Origin: Tieghemostelium lacteum
Lineage: Eukaryota; Evosea; Eumycetozoa; Dictyosteliales; Raperosteliaceae
Reading direction: 5' to 3'
Length of the DNA stretch: 64,000 nucleotides
Assembly: GCA_001606155.1 (NCBI GenBank)
Contig: LODT01000035.1
Location: 858,658-922,657 of the forward strand
Under the pieces are notes generated by a model. That model did no database searches, was not told the DNA's origin, and was given only the letters and a program-made list of their open reading frames with translations. Positions 34,188 to 44,453 of the stretch are shown here, piece by piece. The first letter of the stretch is position 1. Each line of letters starts with the position of its first letter. The position numbers were made by a program, and so were the translations under genes.

Positions 34188-35503
34188 TTATAAAATAGGG
34201 GGTACATTGAGTTTAGTGTTAAAATTGTACTTTTTAATACACAAAATTATGGATAAACCTAAAATTATTATTAGAATGGGTGATAACGATATTAATAAAA
34301 GATGAATAATTTCTTGAGATTTTGAGCATGTTGGTGAGAAAATAAATAAATTTGAATACATATTATCTATTTTTAAACAGACTTTGGAAGATTCGTCATT
34401 TACAAAATAACTAATTTCAGGTTTACATAATATAGTTGTATTCGATAGAATAGATATAGTATTATTAACACAGAGTATGTGCATATTATCAACATTTAAT
34501 AATTGGATATCTAATTCTCGGCCGCCATATGAAATCTCGTTAAAATATATTCCCTCTATTAACAGGTATTGGTGTGATAGTGTTATTAATTTAACATCTA
34601 ATAAAATTGGTTCAAACTGTATACTGAGCATATTTGAGAAAATATTACCACCAACCAACATTTGTAGATTTCCATTCATGTGTGATTCAATTTTAAACCC
34701 CAATGCTTGTTGATCCATGAATATTATTTTTACCAACCTGTCATCATAGAGTAACTTTATTTCTTTTATATCATAACTATTTAGATTTAAACCATGAACT
34801 AAAACTGTGCTATCAAATATACTGTAGGATAATAGTTGGGGTACTTTTGACAATTCCACAAAACCACTGGAAATATAGTGATTATTAACCATTACTTTAT
34901 AGGTAAGATCCTCCAGGTAGTCTACATAGCAATTAATTTTAGTGTATGAATTATCATCCTCACTTTTTATCATTGCTTCTGTACAATTTGAATTACCAAC
35001 AAATATTTGTAAATCTTTAATTTCTTCTTGAAGAAAATATATCTTTAATATAATCTTTTTGTTAAAATATTCATTTTCATCTAACTCCAATTTATCAAAA
35101 TTTTTATCATTGGTTCTAAAACATAAAGGTTAATATTTATTATATGTATAAATTATGATATATATTATTAAAAATTTTATAATTTATAGATTTTAATAAA
35201 CTTACTGAATTTGTATAAATATGTTGTGGATTCATTAAATACTGTCAAATTGAATAATACTTGAGTTAATTTTAATTGATAGTTTTCAATTTTAATATAG
35301 GTGTTATTGTAATATATAAATGAGGTATTATCATTGTATATAATATCACCCATTAACAATGTTCCATTATGAGCAGTTCCAAAATTGTTACCCTGTAGGA
35401 CACAGGTAGTTTCATCACATTGAATGTCATCAATATAAGTTTTACCACCAAAAGTTTGATGACTGAGAGTTATTAATAATATTAATATGATTATAATATT
35501 CAT
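34188..35503 (-). CDS. Small TIG/IPT-domain type I membrane protein (Tgr-like)
   Basis: Signal peptide (MNIIIILILLITLSHQTFGG), at least two TIG-like beta domains (one begins QCDETTCVLQGNNFGTAHNG), many N-glycosylation sites, one C-terminal span (SPILIIILGLSIILC) and a 14-residue tail. Exon 1 is 35206-35503 and exon 2 starts at 35080 if the strong GTAAGT donor is used (396 residues). A weaker donor at 35201 with an acceptor before 35115 also keeps frame (409 residues). Dictyostelid Tgr proteins use such TIG ectodomains for allorecognition and adhesion. This one is smaller, and a self-recognition role is inference. Confidence 0.7.
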
Positions 35504-35883
35504 TTAAAGAGATAATTGAAATATTTACAGATAATATTATATTTTTTTTATTTTTATTTTCTTGTATTTTATTTGTAGATTCAAATATTTTAAATTGTGT
35601 GAAGAGTGGGTATTTTTAAAATGTTTAAAGGTGATGTATGCATAGAAAGATAGAGATATGGAATAAGGGTTGGGGTGTAAAAGTGTGTGAAATGTGGGGT
35701 AACAATTTATACTTCTATTTTTTTTTTATCTAAGGGCTTTAGACATACTTGTCAATCAGAAACAATCATCTAAAAAATTAATTTTTTTTTTAAAATTTTA
35801 CATTCAGTTTGGTCAGACAGACAATGCAAATTAACTACCGTAGTTTCAATTGACAATCATCATTATCCTATTAATTATTTATA
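35504..35883. promoter_or_regulatory. Divergent promoter region with G/T-rich block
   Basis: 380 bp between the TIG protein and the MAK-type kinase. The segment 35664-35702 is G/T-rich (AAGGGTTGGGGTGTAAAAGT then GTGTGAAATGTGGGG), unlike the flanking A/T tracts. It resembles GBF-type G-boxes. Function is inference. Confidence 0.4.
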
Positions 35884-37475
35884 ATGGAAAATTATAAAAT
35901 AACTAAACAAATAGGATCAGGGGTTTATGGCGAGGTTTTAAGAGGTGTGAATTTAAAGACTTTAGAAATTGTTTGTATTTCATTGGAAAACGAATTAAAG
36001 AGTATTTATTGACACGCGATGTTAATAATACATAGGTTGCCATAAAGAGAATGAAAAAAAAGTTTAATAATTGGAATGATTGTTTACAGCTACGAGAAAT
36101 CAAAGTTTTGAGAGAACTCAATCACCCTAATATTGTAAAACTAAAAGATGTAATATTAGAGGGTAATGATTTATTTCTAGTCTTTGAATACCTAGAGAAT
36201 AATCTCTATGAAATCATAAAGGATAGAAGTAAATTACTACCCGAATCAAAGATTAGAAATATAATATACCAAATCATACAGGCACTACATTCCATGCACC
36301 AACACAACTACTTTCACAGAGATTTGAAACCAGAGAATATACTATTATTAAACGAAACTGTAAAGCTAGCTGACTTTGGATTGGCTAGAGAGATTCAATC
36401 TAAACCGCCTTTTACAGATTATATATCAACTCGATGGTATCGTGCACCTGAGGTTCTATTGAGATCGACTCAATATAATGCACAAATTGATATTTGGGCT
36501 ATCGGTGCAATTATGGCAGAATTGTATAGTTTGAAACCTCTCTTTCCAGGGTCAAGTGAAATTGACCAACTATTTAAGATATGCAGTGTTTTAGGATCAC
36601 CTACCCCTCAGACATGGAATGATGGTATAAAGTTAGCAGGTTCAATGAATTTTAAGTTTCCCCACATGTCACCTAATAGTCTCTCAAATCTCCTTCCGAA
36701 TGCTAGTACGGATGCAATCGACCTAATGTATGAACTGCTGAAATATGATCCCACTAAAAGACTCTCAACAGCATCGGCACTCAATCACCCATATTTTCAT
36801 GTATCTCTACCTAAACCCATCCTCCTTCACCACAATAACAATTACTCTGATCTAGCTAATGTATATTTATTTCAAAATGGTTATATTCAATCTAATGAAT
36901 TGAAATTTAACCAACAACAACAACAACAACAACAACAACAGCAGAATTCAGAGAGCGCAAGTAACAACAATAATAACATTCAACCTATTACACCAAAACC
37001 CGCAATTAAACTAAACCAAAATCTAAGAAATTCTAGATACTCTATATTAAACTTTAACTCTCCACCACAGTATAACACCACACTAAATATATTATCAACT
37101 ACCACAACCACTACTACAACTTCTGTAAATTTAAACTCTTCCTTTTCCTCTCAACACCAACAATTATTACCCAACTATGATTTAGTAAATAGTCTAAATA
37201 ACAGTTCTCTAGATATTGATAAACAACAAATTATAAATAAGATTAAACAAAATAATAATAATAATAGTAACATTAATAATAGTAAATTGATAACACCAAG
37301 ATCATCAACCAATGTACAACAGATACCACCCCCTATGTCTAATATCAACCCACCTCATAACCTAATTTTAAAACCATCTGGAGGACTTTCTCCACAACTT
37401 CCATATCAATCGTTACATTACCACTCACCTATAAAAATAACTCAACCTCCTCCAAACACATCATCAAAATTATAA
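35884..37475 (+). CDS. MAK/RCK-family protein kinase
   Basis: Two exons, 35884-35970 and 36036-37475, 508 residues. The GTTTGT donor joins [10 protein letters not shown] to [10 protein letters not shown], giving the family-typical N-lobe. Hallmarks: [28 protein letters not shown], the catalytic loop [13 protein letters not shown], and the TDY activation loop in [19 protein letters not shown]. The TDY loop with its flanks separates MAK/ICK/MOK from CDKs and ERKs. The kinase domain ends near residue 285; the rest is Gln/Asn/Thr/Pro-rich with an 11-12 residue Gln run from a CAA repeat near 36911-36943. In ciliated organisms this family controls cilium length; dictyostelids have no cilia, so its job here must differ. 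Confidence 0.92.
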
Positions 37476-37660
37476 TTTGCCGATTCCAGAAATAAACTAT
37501 TTTTATTTCTTTTAATATAATACCCATCACTATGTTTCAGTTTAATTTAAATCAAACAATTAAAAAAAAGGTTGACTAATTATTTCATAGAGTATAAATA
37601 ACTATTTTATTTATATAATTTCATTAAATTAATATTAATATTAAAGCAACAAATTAAAAA

Positions 37661-37925
37661 ATGATTTATCGTAAGTTTATTAAAAACTATATATTTAAAC
37701 TCTATAAATATTAACAAAAGTATTAAATAAACAGAAAGTTTATCAAAAATTGGCAAAGTTAACACTGGATCTGTTTCAAAAGGATCAATGACACAATCAT
37801 CAAATTTAAACTCTGTTTCTCAATCTGATGAAATGCTTCAAAGAAGAAGAGGTTGTTGTGGTTGTGGTGGAAGAAGAAATAATATTGATATTGACATTGA
37901 CATTGATATTGATATTGACAATTAA
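37661..37925 (+). CDS. HssA/2C/7E-like small protein, copy 1
   Basis: Two exons, 37661-37670 (ten coding bases) and 37735-37925, 66 residues. The N-terminus MIYQSLSKIGKVN is followed by a Ser/Gln-rich part, then RRRGCCGCGGRRNN and an alternating (Ile-Asp) tail from ATTGAT/ATTGAC repeats. This echoes the HssA family of Dictyostelium: a Ser-rich head, a Cys/Gly block and an alternating dipeptide tail (there Gly-Leu). Function is unknown; HssA genes are developmentally expressed. Copy 2 is at 39508-39764 and is near-identical from SQSDEM onward. Confidence 0.75.
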
Positions 37926-38031
37926 ATTCAACCAATAAAACTCATGCTTTAAAGTATCTTTAAATTTTACAAAAATCTCTTTGTGATTTTCTTTTGTCAA
38001 ATTAAATTTGACAAATATCCACAACTATAAA

Positions 38032-38438
38032 ATGCAAAATAAAAATATGAATGATCATCATTCAATAAATAAAAGATATAAATGGCAATTACAAGGTAAT
38101 TAGGAATAAATTGATAAAATTAATTTAAATATCTATTAACACTATTAAAAAGATACGTAGGTTATCATTCAACCAAAAAAATCCCAAAAACAAACTGTAA
38201 TCCTGCTGAAGTCCAAAGAAGAACAAAGGTAAAATTTAATTTCAATCTAAAAGATTATATTGATGAAAATGGTAAAGTAAAGGAAGATGATCTTCATAAT
38301 TACTTCAAAATCTTAGTTTCGAAAGGTTACAAAATTCCAAAACATTTTGAAATAGTTAATACCACAACCGTTACCACAACAACTAAAGTTACTATTGATG
38401 TGTCTATTTATAAAGATGTTGAAAGCAATAACATGTAA
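38032..38438 (+). CDS. Small two-exon protein, unknown
   Basis: Exons 38032-38095 and 38161-38438 (GTAATT donor, ACGTAG acceptor) give 113 residues in one frame. The protein starts MQNKNMNDHHSINKRYKWQL and continues with TKVKFNFNLKDYIDENGKVK, an EDDLHNYFKI helix, a TTTVTTTTKVTIDVSIYKD strand and a short tail. Spacing of the FNFNLKDYID...GKV and VTIDVSIYKD strands recalls ribosomal protein L22e, but the match is weak and the usual SKRYLKYL tail is missing. I would treat L22e-like as a guess. It sits between the HssA-like copy and the peroxiredoxin. Confidence 0.5.
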
Positions 38439-38750
38439 TAACACTAATAAAATGAATAATTCTTGATTTCTTATCAAACTCTGATAATAAAAATAAATTA
38501 CCATTATAATATTTGAAACATTCTTTGCATAAATTTAATTCGATTTCATGTTCTCAAAGAAAGAAGAAACAATTCTAAAACTAAAAAAATTCTAACCATC
38601 ACACCACAAAATAATTCAAAGAAATTAAATAATAATTTTTCATATTTAAAACTTGAATTAAATTAAATTTTAATCAAATCAAATCAAAATCAATTAATTC
38701 AATTAAACATAATATAAATAAAATTAAAACTAAAAACAAATAATAAAAAA
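38439..38750. other. Intergenic, AT-rich
   Basis: Promoter side of the peroxiredoxin gene. It consists of long A/T runs; nothing else is seen. Confidence 0.4.
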
Positions 38751-39304
38751 ATGGTCAAAATTCATATTGGACAAGATGCACCACAATTCACTGCAAAAGA
38801 CTCAAAAGGAAATGATGTCTCTTTGACTGATTTCAAAGGAAAAATTCTAGTATTATATTGTAAGTACTCAACTTTTAATATTTTTTAATAAAACAACAAT
38901 ATCTAACCATATAAAATTCAATAGTTTATCCAAAAGATGGATCACCAGTTTGCACTACAGAATCATGTGAATTCAGAGATAAATATGAACAATTTATTAA
39001 GGCAGGTGCTGATGTTGTTGGAATCAGTACTGATAGTGCTCAATCTCATGAAGAATTCACAAGAAAGTATAAATTACCATTCACATTGTTGGTTGATGAT
39101 AATTCAGAATTGGCAAAGAAATATGGAGTCAAGAAAACTCTTGGTCTTTTACCAGCTCGTGAAACCTTCGTCATTGATCAAAATCAAAAAATTGTTCACA
39201 AAAGTTCTGGTTTATTGAATGGAACCAAACATATCACTGAATCTTTAGAAGTTATTGATAAACTTAAATCACAACAACAAGAACCAATTTCTCAACATTT
39301 ATAA
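38751..39304 (+). CDS. Peroxiredoxin, PrxQ/BCP type
   Basis: Thiol peroxidase, 162 residues. Exons are 38751-38859 and 38925-39304 (GTAAGT donor, AATAG acceptor). The thioredoxin fold shows GQDAPQFTAKDSKGNDVSLT, then VLYFYPKDGSPVCTTESC with the peroxidatic Cys and, five residues later, a second Cys as in PrxQ. YKLPFTLLVDDNSELAKKYG follows, then ARETFVIDQ. The product should reduce H2O2 and alkyl peroxides with thioredoxin. A decayed, inverted copy lies at 59876-60427. The 3' flank of about 90 bp is conserved between the two as well. Confidence 0.93.
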
Positions 39305-39507
39305 CAATTTAAATGAATGAACAAATTGTAAATATTCAACTCAAATTTCACAATTATTTAATTAATTAAATAAAATCAATACATTTTATTCCTTTCAATA
39401 CATTTTTAAATTGTTTGACAATTTCAAAGTTTAAAAGTATAAATATCCTAATTTTATATGAATAATCATTAAATTCATTTAATTTATTAGTTAAAATAGA
39501 TATTAAA

Positions 39508-39764
39508 ATGATCTATCGTATGTATAAATATTTTTTCACTATAAACAAATATTAATAAAAACATTGTAAACAGAAAGTTTATCAAAAATTGGCAAAGTTA
39601 ACTCAGGTTCAGTTTCAAAAGGATCTTTATCACAATCATCAAATAGAGTCTCTGTTTCTCAATCTGATGAAATGTTACAAAGAAGAAGAGGTTGTTGTGG
39701 TTGTGGTGGAAGAAGAAATAATATTGATATTGACATTGACATTGATATTGATATTGACAATTAA
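39508..39764 (+). CDS. HssA/2C/7E-like small protein, copy 2
   Basis: Exons 39508-39517 and 39574-39764, 66 residues, the same gene model as copy 1 at 37661. The head differs at several residues (GKVNSGSVSKGSLSQSSNRV), while the GCCGCGGRRNN block and the Ile-Asp tail are identical. It lies 203 bp downstream of the peroxiredoxin, in the block that is duplicated in inverted form at 59577-60427. Confidence 0.75.
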
Positions 39765-39867
39765 ATTACCCTCTTTTTAACAAATAAATACAGTTAATAT
39801 AATAATTTTTTTATTAATTAAAAATTTTCTTTCCTTTCGTTTTTTCATATTTCAATTGTACACTAAA

Positions 39868-40917
39868 ATGAATAAAAAAATACAAGATAAAAAAAGAAAG
39901 ACAAGAGATGAATCAGAATCAGAATCAGAAATAGAGTCAGATGATTCAGATAAAGGAGTTATCCCAGATAGTGATTCTGATGAAGAAAACTATGACGATT
40001 CAGATGATGGATCAGATTTCAATGAAATTACAGCAGAGTTCGAGATTAATCCATGTGTGGAATCTGATTATCATTCTATAAAGAATATGATTAGTAGATT
40101 AGTACCATACAATGAAACTATAAATTTCTCAGCAGGTGCAATTACAAATTTGATATTAGAGCAATCTAAAAAATTGAAATTTGGTAGATCAATTAGAGTG
40201 GAAGGTGTAGATGATCCTTATGGATTTCTATCAGTTTTCAATTACAATTCAGTAAAAGATAATGAATCTATTGAAGGTCTAACAGAATTTATGAAAATTA
40301 AGTCGAAATCTGCAGAGACTTCTTTTGTAGATACTAAAACACATGGTGGAGACAGTACATTTTTATCAGTACTCACCAATCTATTATCCAAATCCAAAGC
40401 ACAACCATTAGGATATGTATTCAATGAACGTTTTCTAAACGTTCCAAACGATCTAGTCTATCCATTACACCAATACATCCAATATGATATCGAACTATTG
40501 ACAGAGAATGACCCAACCTATAATTTTAAAAACTATTTATTCCTAACTACATTTGGTATCACTACTAAACCAAATGAAACTGAACAACCACAACCACAAC
40601 CCACCGAAACTACAAATAAATCAAAAACTAAAAAATCAAAACACACAATAAGCGAAGATCAACCACAACAACAACCACAACAACAGAATGACCAATTACC
40701 AGAAGGTTTAGAAATCTATCAAAAAGTAGAGGATAAATATATTAAAAAACACTCTTCAGCATGGTTAACATTTAATATCCCTTATGAATATGGTGAGGGT
40801 TCTAGATGGACACTGAACGGTCACCTCAATTACAAAGGTCTAATAATGATTTTACCAAGTTCCAAAGTACCAAATCTACTAAAAGATCTACAAGAAAAAG
40901 CAATTTTAGATGATTAA
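39868..40917 (+). CDS. bccip: BCCIP/Bcp1-family protein
   Basis: 349 residues, intronless; the ATG at 39868 is preferred over non-ATG codons upstream. An acidic, Ser/Asp-rich head (about 1-60) is followed by the BCCIP fold. This has NPCVESDYHSIKNMISRLVP, DDPYGFLSVFNY, PLGYVFNERFLNVPNDLVYP and LHQYIQYDIEL, then WLTFNIPYEYGEGSRWTLNG near the end. A Lys/Gln-rich insertion around residues 240-285 interrupts the domain. Bcp1 in yeast is a nuclear chaperone for ribosomal protein uL14 and exports Mss4; BCCIP binds BRCA2 and p21 in animals. The shared nuclear chaperone role is the likely one here. Confidence 0.9.
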   Translation: MNKKIQDKKRKTRDESESESEIESDDSDKGVIPDSDSDEENYDDSDDGSDFNEITAEFEINPCVESDYHSIKNMISRLVPYNETINFSAGAITNLILEQSKKLKFGRSIRVEGVDDPYGFLSVFNYNSVKDNESIEGLTEFMKIKSKSAETSFVDTKTHGGDSTFLSVLTNLLSKSKAQPLGYVFNERFLNVPNDLVYPLHQYIQYDIELLTENDPTYNFKNYLFLTTFGITTKPNETEQPQPQPTETTNKSKTKKSKHTISEDQPQQQPQQQNDQLPEGLEIYQKVEDKYIKKHSSAWLTFNIPYEYGEGSRWTLNGHLNYKGLIMILPSSKVPNLLKDLQEKAILDD

Positions 40918-40977
40918 ATTATAATAAATTACTATCTACTAAATCATTGGTTTTTTTCACATTTATATATTTCTTCT

Positions 40978-43900
40978 TTAGATTATTGGTCTTCTTCTTC
41001 TCTCCAGTTCGTCTAGGTTCATTATGAGACTTTGAGTTAACTTCTCTTTACAACAAAGTTGGATGATACCAACTACAAAACGTAGAGGATATTCATCGTG
41101 ATTTCTAGCCCAATCCAATATTAACTCTTCTTCAAAGACTGGGAATTGAAGGTATGCTTTTAGATAGGTTTGAGCATATGCCATATTAGGTACCTTAATT
41201 GGAGTTTTGAAAATTGTTAATGCAATCTGTTCGATAGAGGTTTGAAGTAGTGTTAGATCCTTAAGCATAATAGCACGACTGACATCAACTTTTGCACATT
41301 TTTTAATTCTAGAGTAACCATCTACCAACTGGATGATAAAGAATTCAAATGATATCTGTACTATATGGTTTCTCAATTCAGCTGAGATTATAGGTGTACC
41401 ATTCATTGAGAGACTCTGACGACAACAATCATTCAATTGAGTGAGGAATAACTTGAATTCTTTTTCAAAGATTTTTACATAGACAGAGGCATCTGTTGTA
41501 ATTGCAGTCTGGTTCCATTTGAATCCTGCAATGGTATTACTAAAGTATTGTGGTCCTACAAGATGTGAAAATATTGCTGAAATCATCGACTTTATCAAAT
41601 GTCTTTGTAAATCTGGAATAACAGATACTACATTACTATAAAACTCCTTGAAATTGTCAGTTTGATTACTTGGTAGTAATTGTTCAAAAACTGGTTTACA
41701 AGCCTCCATTGCCTCACTGATAAAGTTTAGTGACTCAATAGCAACCATTCTCAATGGTAGATTGAATAGAATAGATTTGTCACCTAATTGTAATCCTGAT
41801 ACATCAATTCTAGGTGTAATCCATTTAATTCCAGATTTTTGTTGTTGTTGTTGTTGCTGTTGTTGTTGTTTTGGTTGCTGTATACCTAAATTATTATTAC
41901 TATTTTGACTGGTCATTGTAGGTGTTGTAGATGTTATATTTGGAGAATTTGAACCTGTATTACCAATATTAGATACAATGTTTCTCATGGTATTATTTAA
42001 TGAAGAGAATTGATTGGAAATTGAACTTATAGATGGCATAGATGATAGATTAGTTACAACAGATGCAGCAGCTTGAGAGATTGGTAAACCAACACGATCC
42101 TTCATTCTGTTAAGGAACTTTTGTACTAGAGGTTTGGTGAATGATAAATCTTCAACTTGTTTCTCAGATATTGATTTTTCAAATTTAGTAGTTAAAGCTT
42201 CTAAACTAAATCCTTGAGGATCTAAATATCCAGAGAAAGAGTAAATTGTGTACATGTAGTACTCAATCAACTGGCAAATACCTTGGAATATATCAATAGA
42301 TATATGAGGTAACTGTTCCATCATCTCTAGATATTTACCAATATTTCTTACAAAACTAATTGTTGATGATGATACCAATTTAATCTGAGGTTGTTCTTTA
42401 ACTTGACTATTACTGTTACTACTATTATTACTATTATTACTACTGGTTGCTGTTGGTTTAGGTGTTGGTTTTTTACTCTTTGGATCATCTTCATCGTCTG
42501 AATCCTCATTAATGAAATCTTGTTTTAATTCATCATCATCACTATCTGAATCTTGATCTTGTTGTTTTGTTTTACTATGGGTGTTTTTAGATGTGTTGTT
42601 GGTAGGCAAGGTAGGTGATTTTAGAGTAGGAGTTGTAACTCTATTCTTTTTATAGGAAATCAATTGAGAGAATGGGTTTCCTTTTTCTTTGATAGTTTGT
42701 ATTAGGTGTCCATCTGGTTTCTGTGAGGATCCTGTAGAGGTGTTTAATTTGATTTTTTGTATTCTTAGTTCAGTTTTGGCATTGAAATCGTTGGCAACTG
42801 GGATATTATTCCAAGGTTCATTTTCTAACATGGTACGAAGATCATCTACTTTGGATCTATGTAGACTGTCAAAATAGGATTTAGATTGATTGATAATGGA
42901 TTGTTTCAAGTGATGTGAAGGGTTACCACTAAATTCCTCACCAATCTCTGAAATCTTATTTACTGAATTTAGAACCAAAAGGAAATCATCAATCTTGAAA
43001 TTGGTAAGTTTTCTAGGTTCCAATAGATAGGTTACCTGTTTTTGCATTATATCCCATATAGATTTCTTGAATCTACTCAAAGCACTCTTAATATCTTGGA
43101 ATACTTTAGATTCCTCATTGATTGGGTTCTCTTCATGGAATTGATTCATTAAATGAAGACTTGTCATTACATCACAAAGATATTCAAAAACACCTAATAA
43201 ACAATTTACAAAATCTTGATCCTTCAATGCTTTACATAACTCTTTATAACTCATTCTATAAGATAGATTAGTATTGGATGTTCATGGAAATGTAGTGTTA
43301 TAGGAGCTACTTACCCTTTAAAGATTTCAGGATTCTTTAGAGATTCTTCAGATAAAAGTACATGGGAATAGACTATATTTCTAGTTTCAGGTTCAATAGG
43401 ATCAACAAAATACTGTTGAAGTTTATCGTGGATATTGGAAGCTCTTCCAAGTAGTTTATAGGCTTGAAATACACGTTGGTAGGTTTCGGCATCGAATGAT
43501 CTACAACTGTTAAAGAAATCCTTGTCTAGTCTCTGCTGTACAACTTCATAGATTTCCTGTAGATTTGAATCCAATTCTGGTATGCAACTGTAATGCATTT
43601 GCTGTGCTATAACTGATCTACATTCCAAATACAATTTTATAGTTGCTGGATAGTCACCATCTGAGAGTGTCTGTTTCAGTAGTGTCTCTAGTGTTACAAT
43701 ACCCTTAATCTGTGATAAATCATAATACATCTTTTGAAGGATATTTCTTTTACTGTATTTTGACATTACCATGAACGCTGAACTTGTCAGATTCTTTTTA
43801 GTCTGTGTTAATGTTCTTCTACCTGATGCGACCATAACTGTGGATCTCTGAAGTTCCTGCCCAACTTCATGAATCTGCGACATTCCATGAACAAATTCTG

Positions 43901-44306
43901 TATAGTTTTTACGAACTCTATTGTAGATTTTAGAATTTACATAATCCATTGATCTGGAGAATGAATTGATATTCTTATCTAAAAATCTAGAGAACTCTTG
44001 TGAAGAACCACTGACCTCCATAGGCATCATATCAAGTATGAATTTTGTAGAATCAAATGACTCATCAAAGAACTCTTGAGGTGTGATACTCAAGAACTCT
44101 TCCTCTGTCAAACTAGGTTTAGTATCTTGAATCAAACCCATATAGTATTTAACTTTATTAGGTTTACTAGTGTCCTGTTCAATTACACCTAATGATGCTG
44201 CTGCATTTCTAAATGTAGTTTTGGTTGCAGACTCAACCTCTTCAATTTTAGATTTCAATTTTGAAACATCAAATTTAAATGGTAGTGGTAATGGTAAACT
44301 TGTCAT
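40978..44306 (-). CDS. vps50: VPS50/syndetin, EARP tethering complex subunit
   Basis: 1089 residues from two exons, 43315-44306 and 40978-43255, with a GTAAGT donor and TTATAG acceptor that join IFKG to MSYKELC in frame. The N-terminal half has a VPS54_N-type helical region with FLDKNINSFSRSMDYVNSKI and the MSQIHEVGQELQRSTVMVAS segment. The C-terminal half has MVAIESLNFISEAMEACKPV and the conserved syndetin end with RNHDEYPLRFVVGIIQLCC. A disordered insert with acidic stretches and a Gln run (near 41837-41870) lies between. In EARP it replaces VPS54 and tethers vesicles for endosomal recycling. Length agrees with the family apart from the insert. Confidence 0.88.
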
Positions 44307-44453
44307 ATTATTCTAAAATAATAATAAAGCAATCTATATTATTACCTGTTTTTTTTGTTTTACTCTTCAAAAATTTAAATAAATCAAAAAAATTTTATTT
44401 TCAAAATTACTATTTAGTTTCGATTACGACTGCAGCGTGTTTTACAACATTCA

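Noticed and set aside
37870-37922. ATTGAT/ATTGAC array as a CRISPR-like or satellite repeat
   Set aside because: It is the coding end of an HssA-like gene and is repeated in the same frame at 39720-39761; no spacers exist.
41837-41870. CAA/TTG repeat as a structural element
   Set aside because: It encodes a Gln run within VPS50, as is common in dictyostelid proteins; the same holds for 36911-36943 in the kinase.
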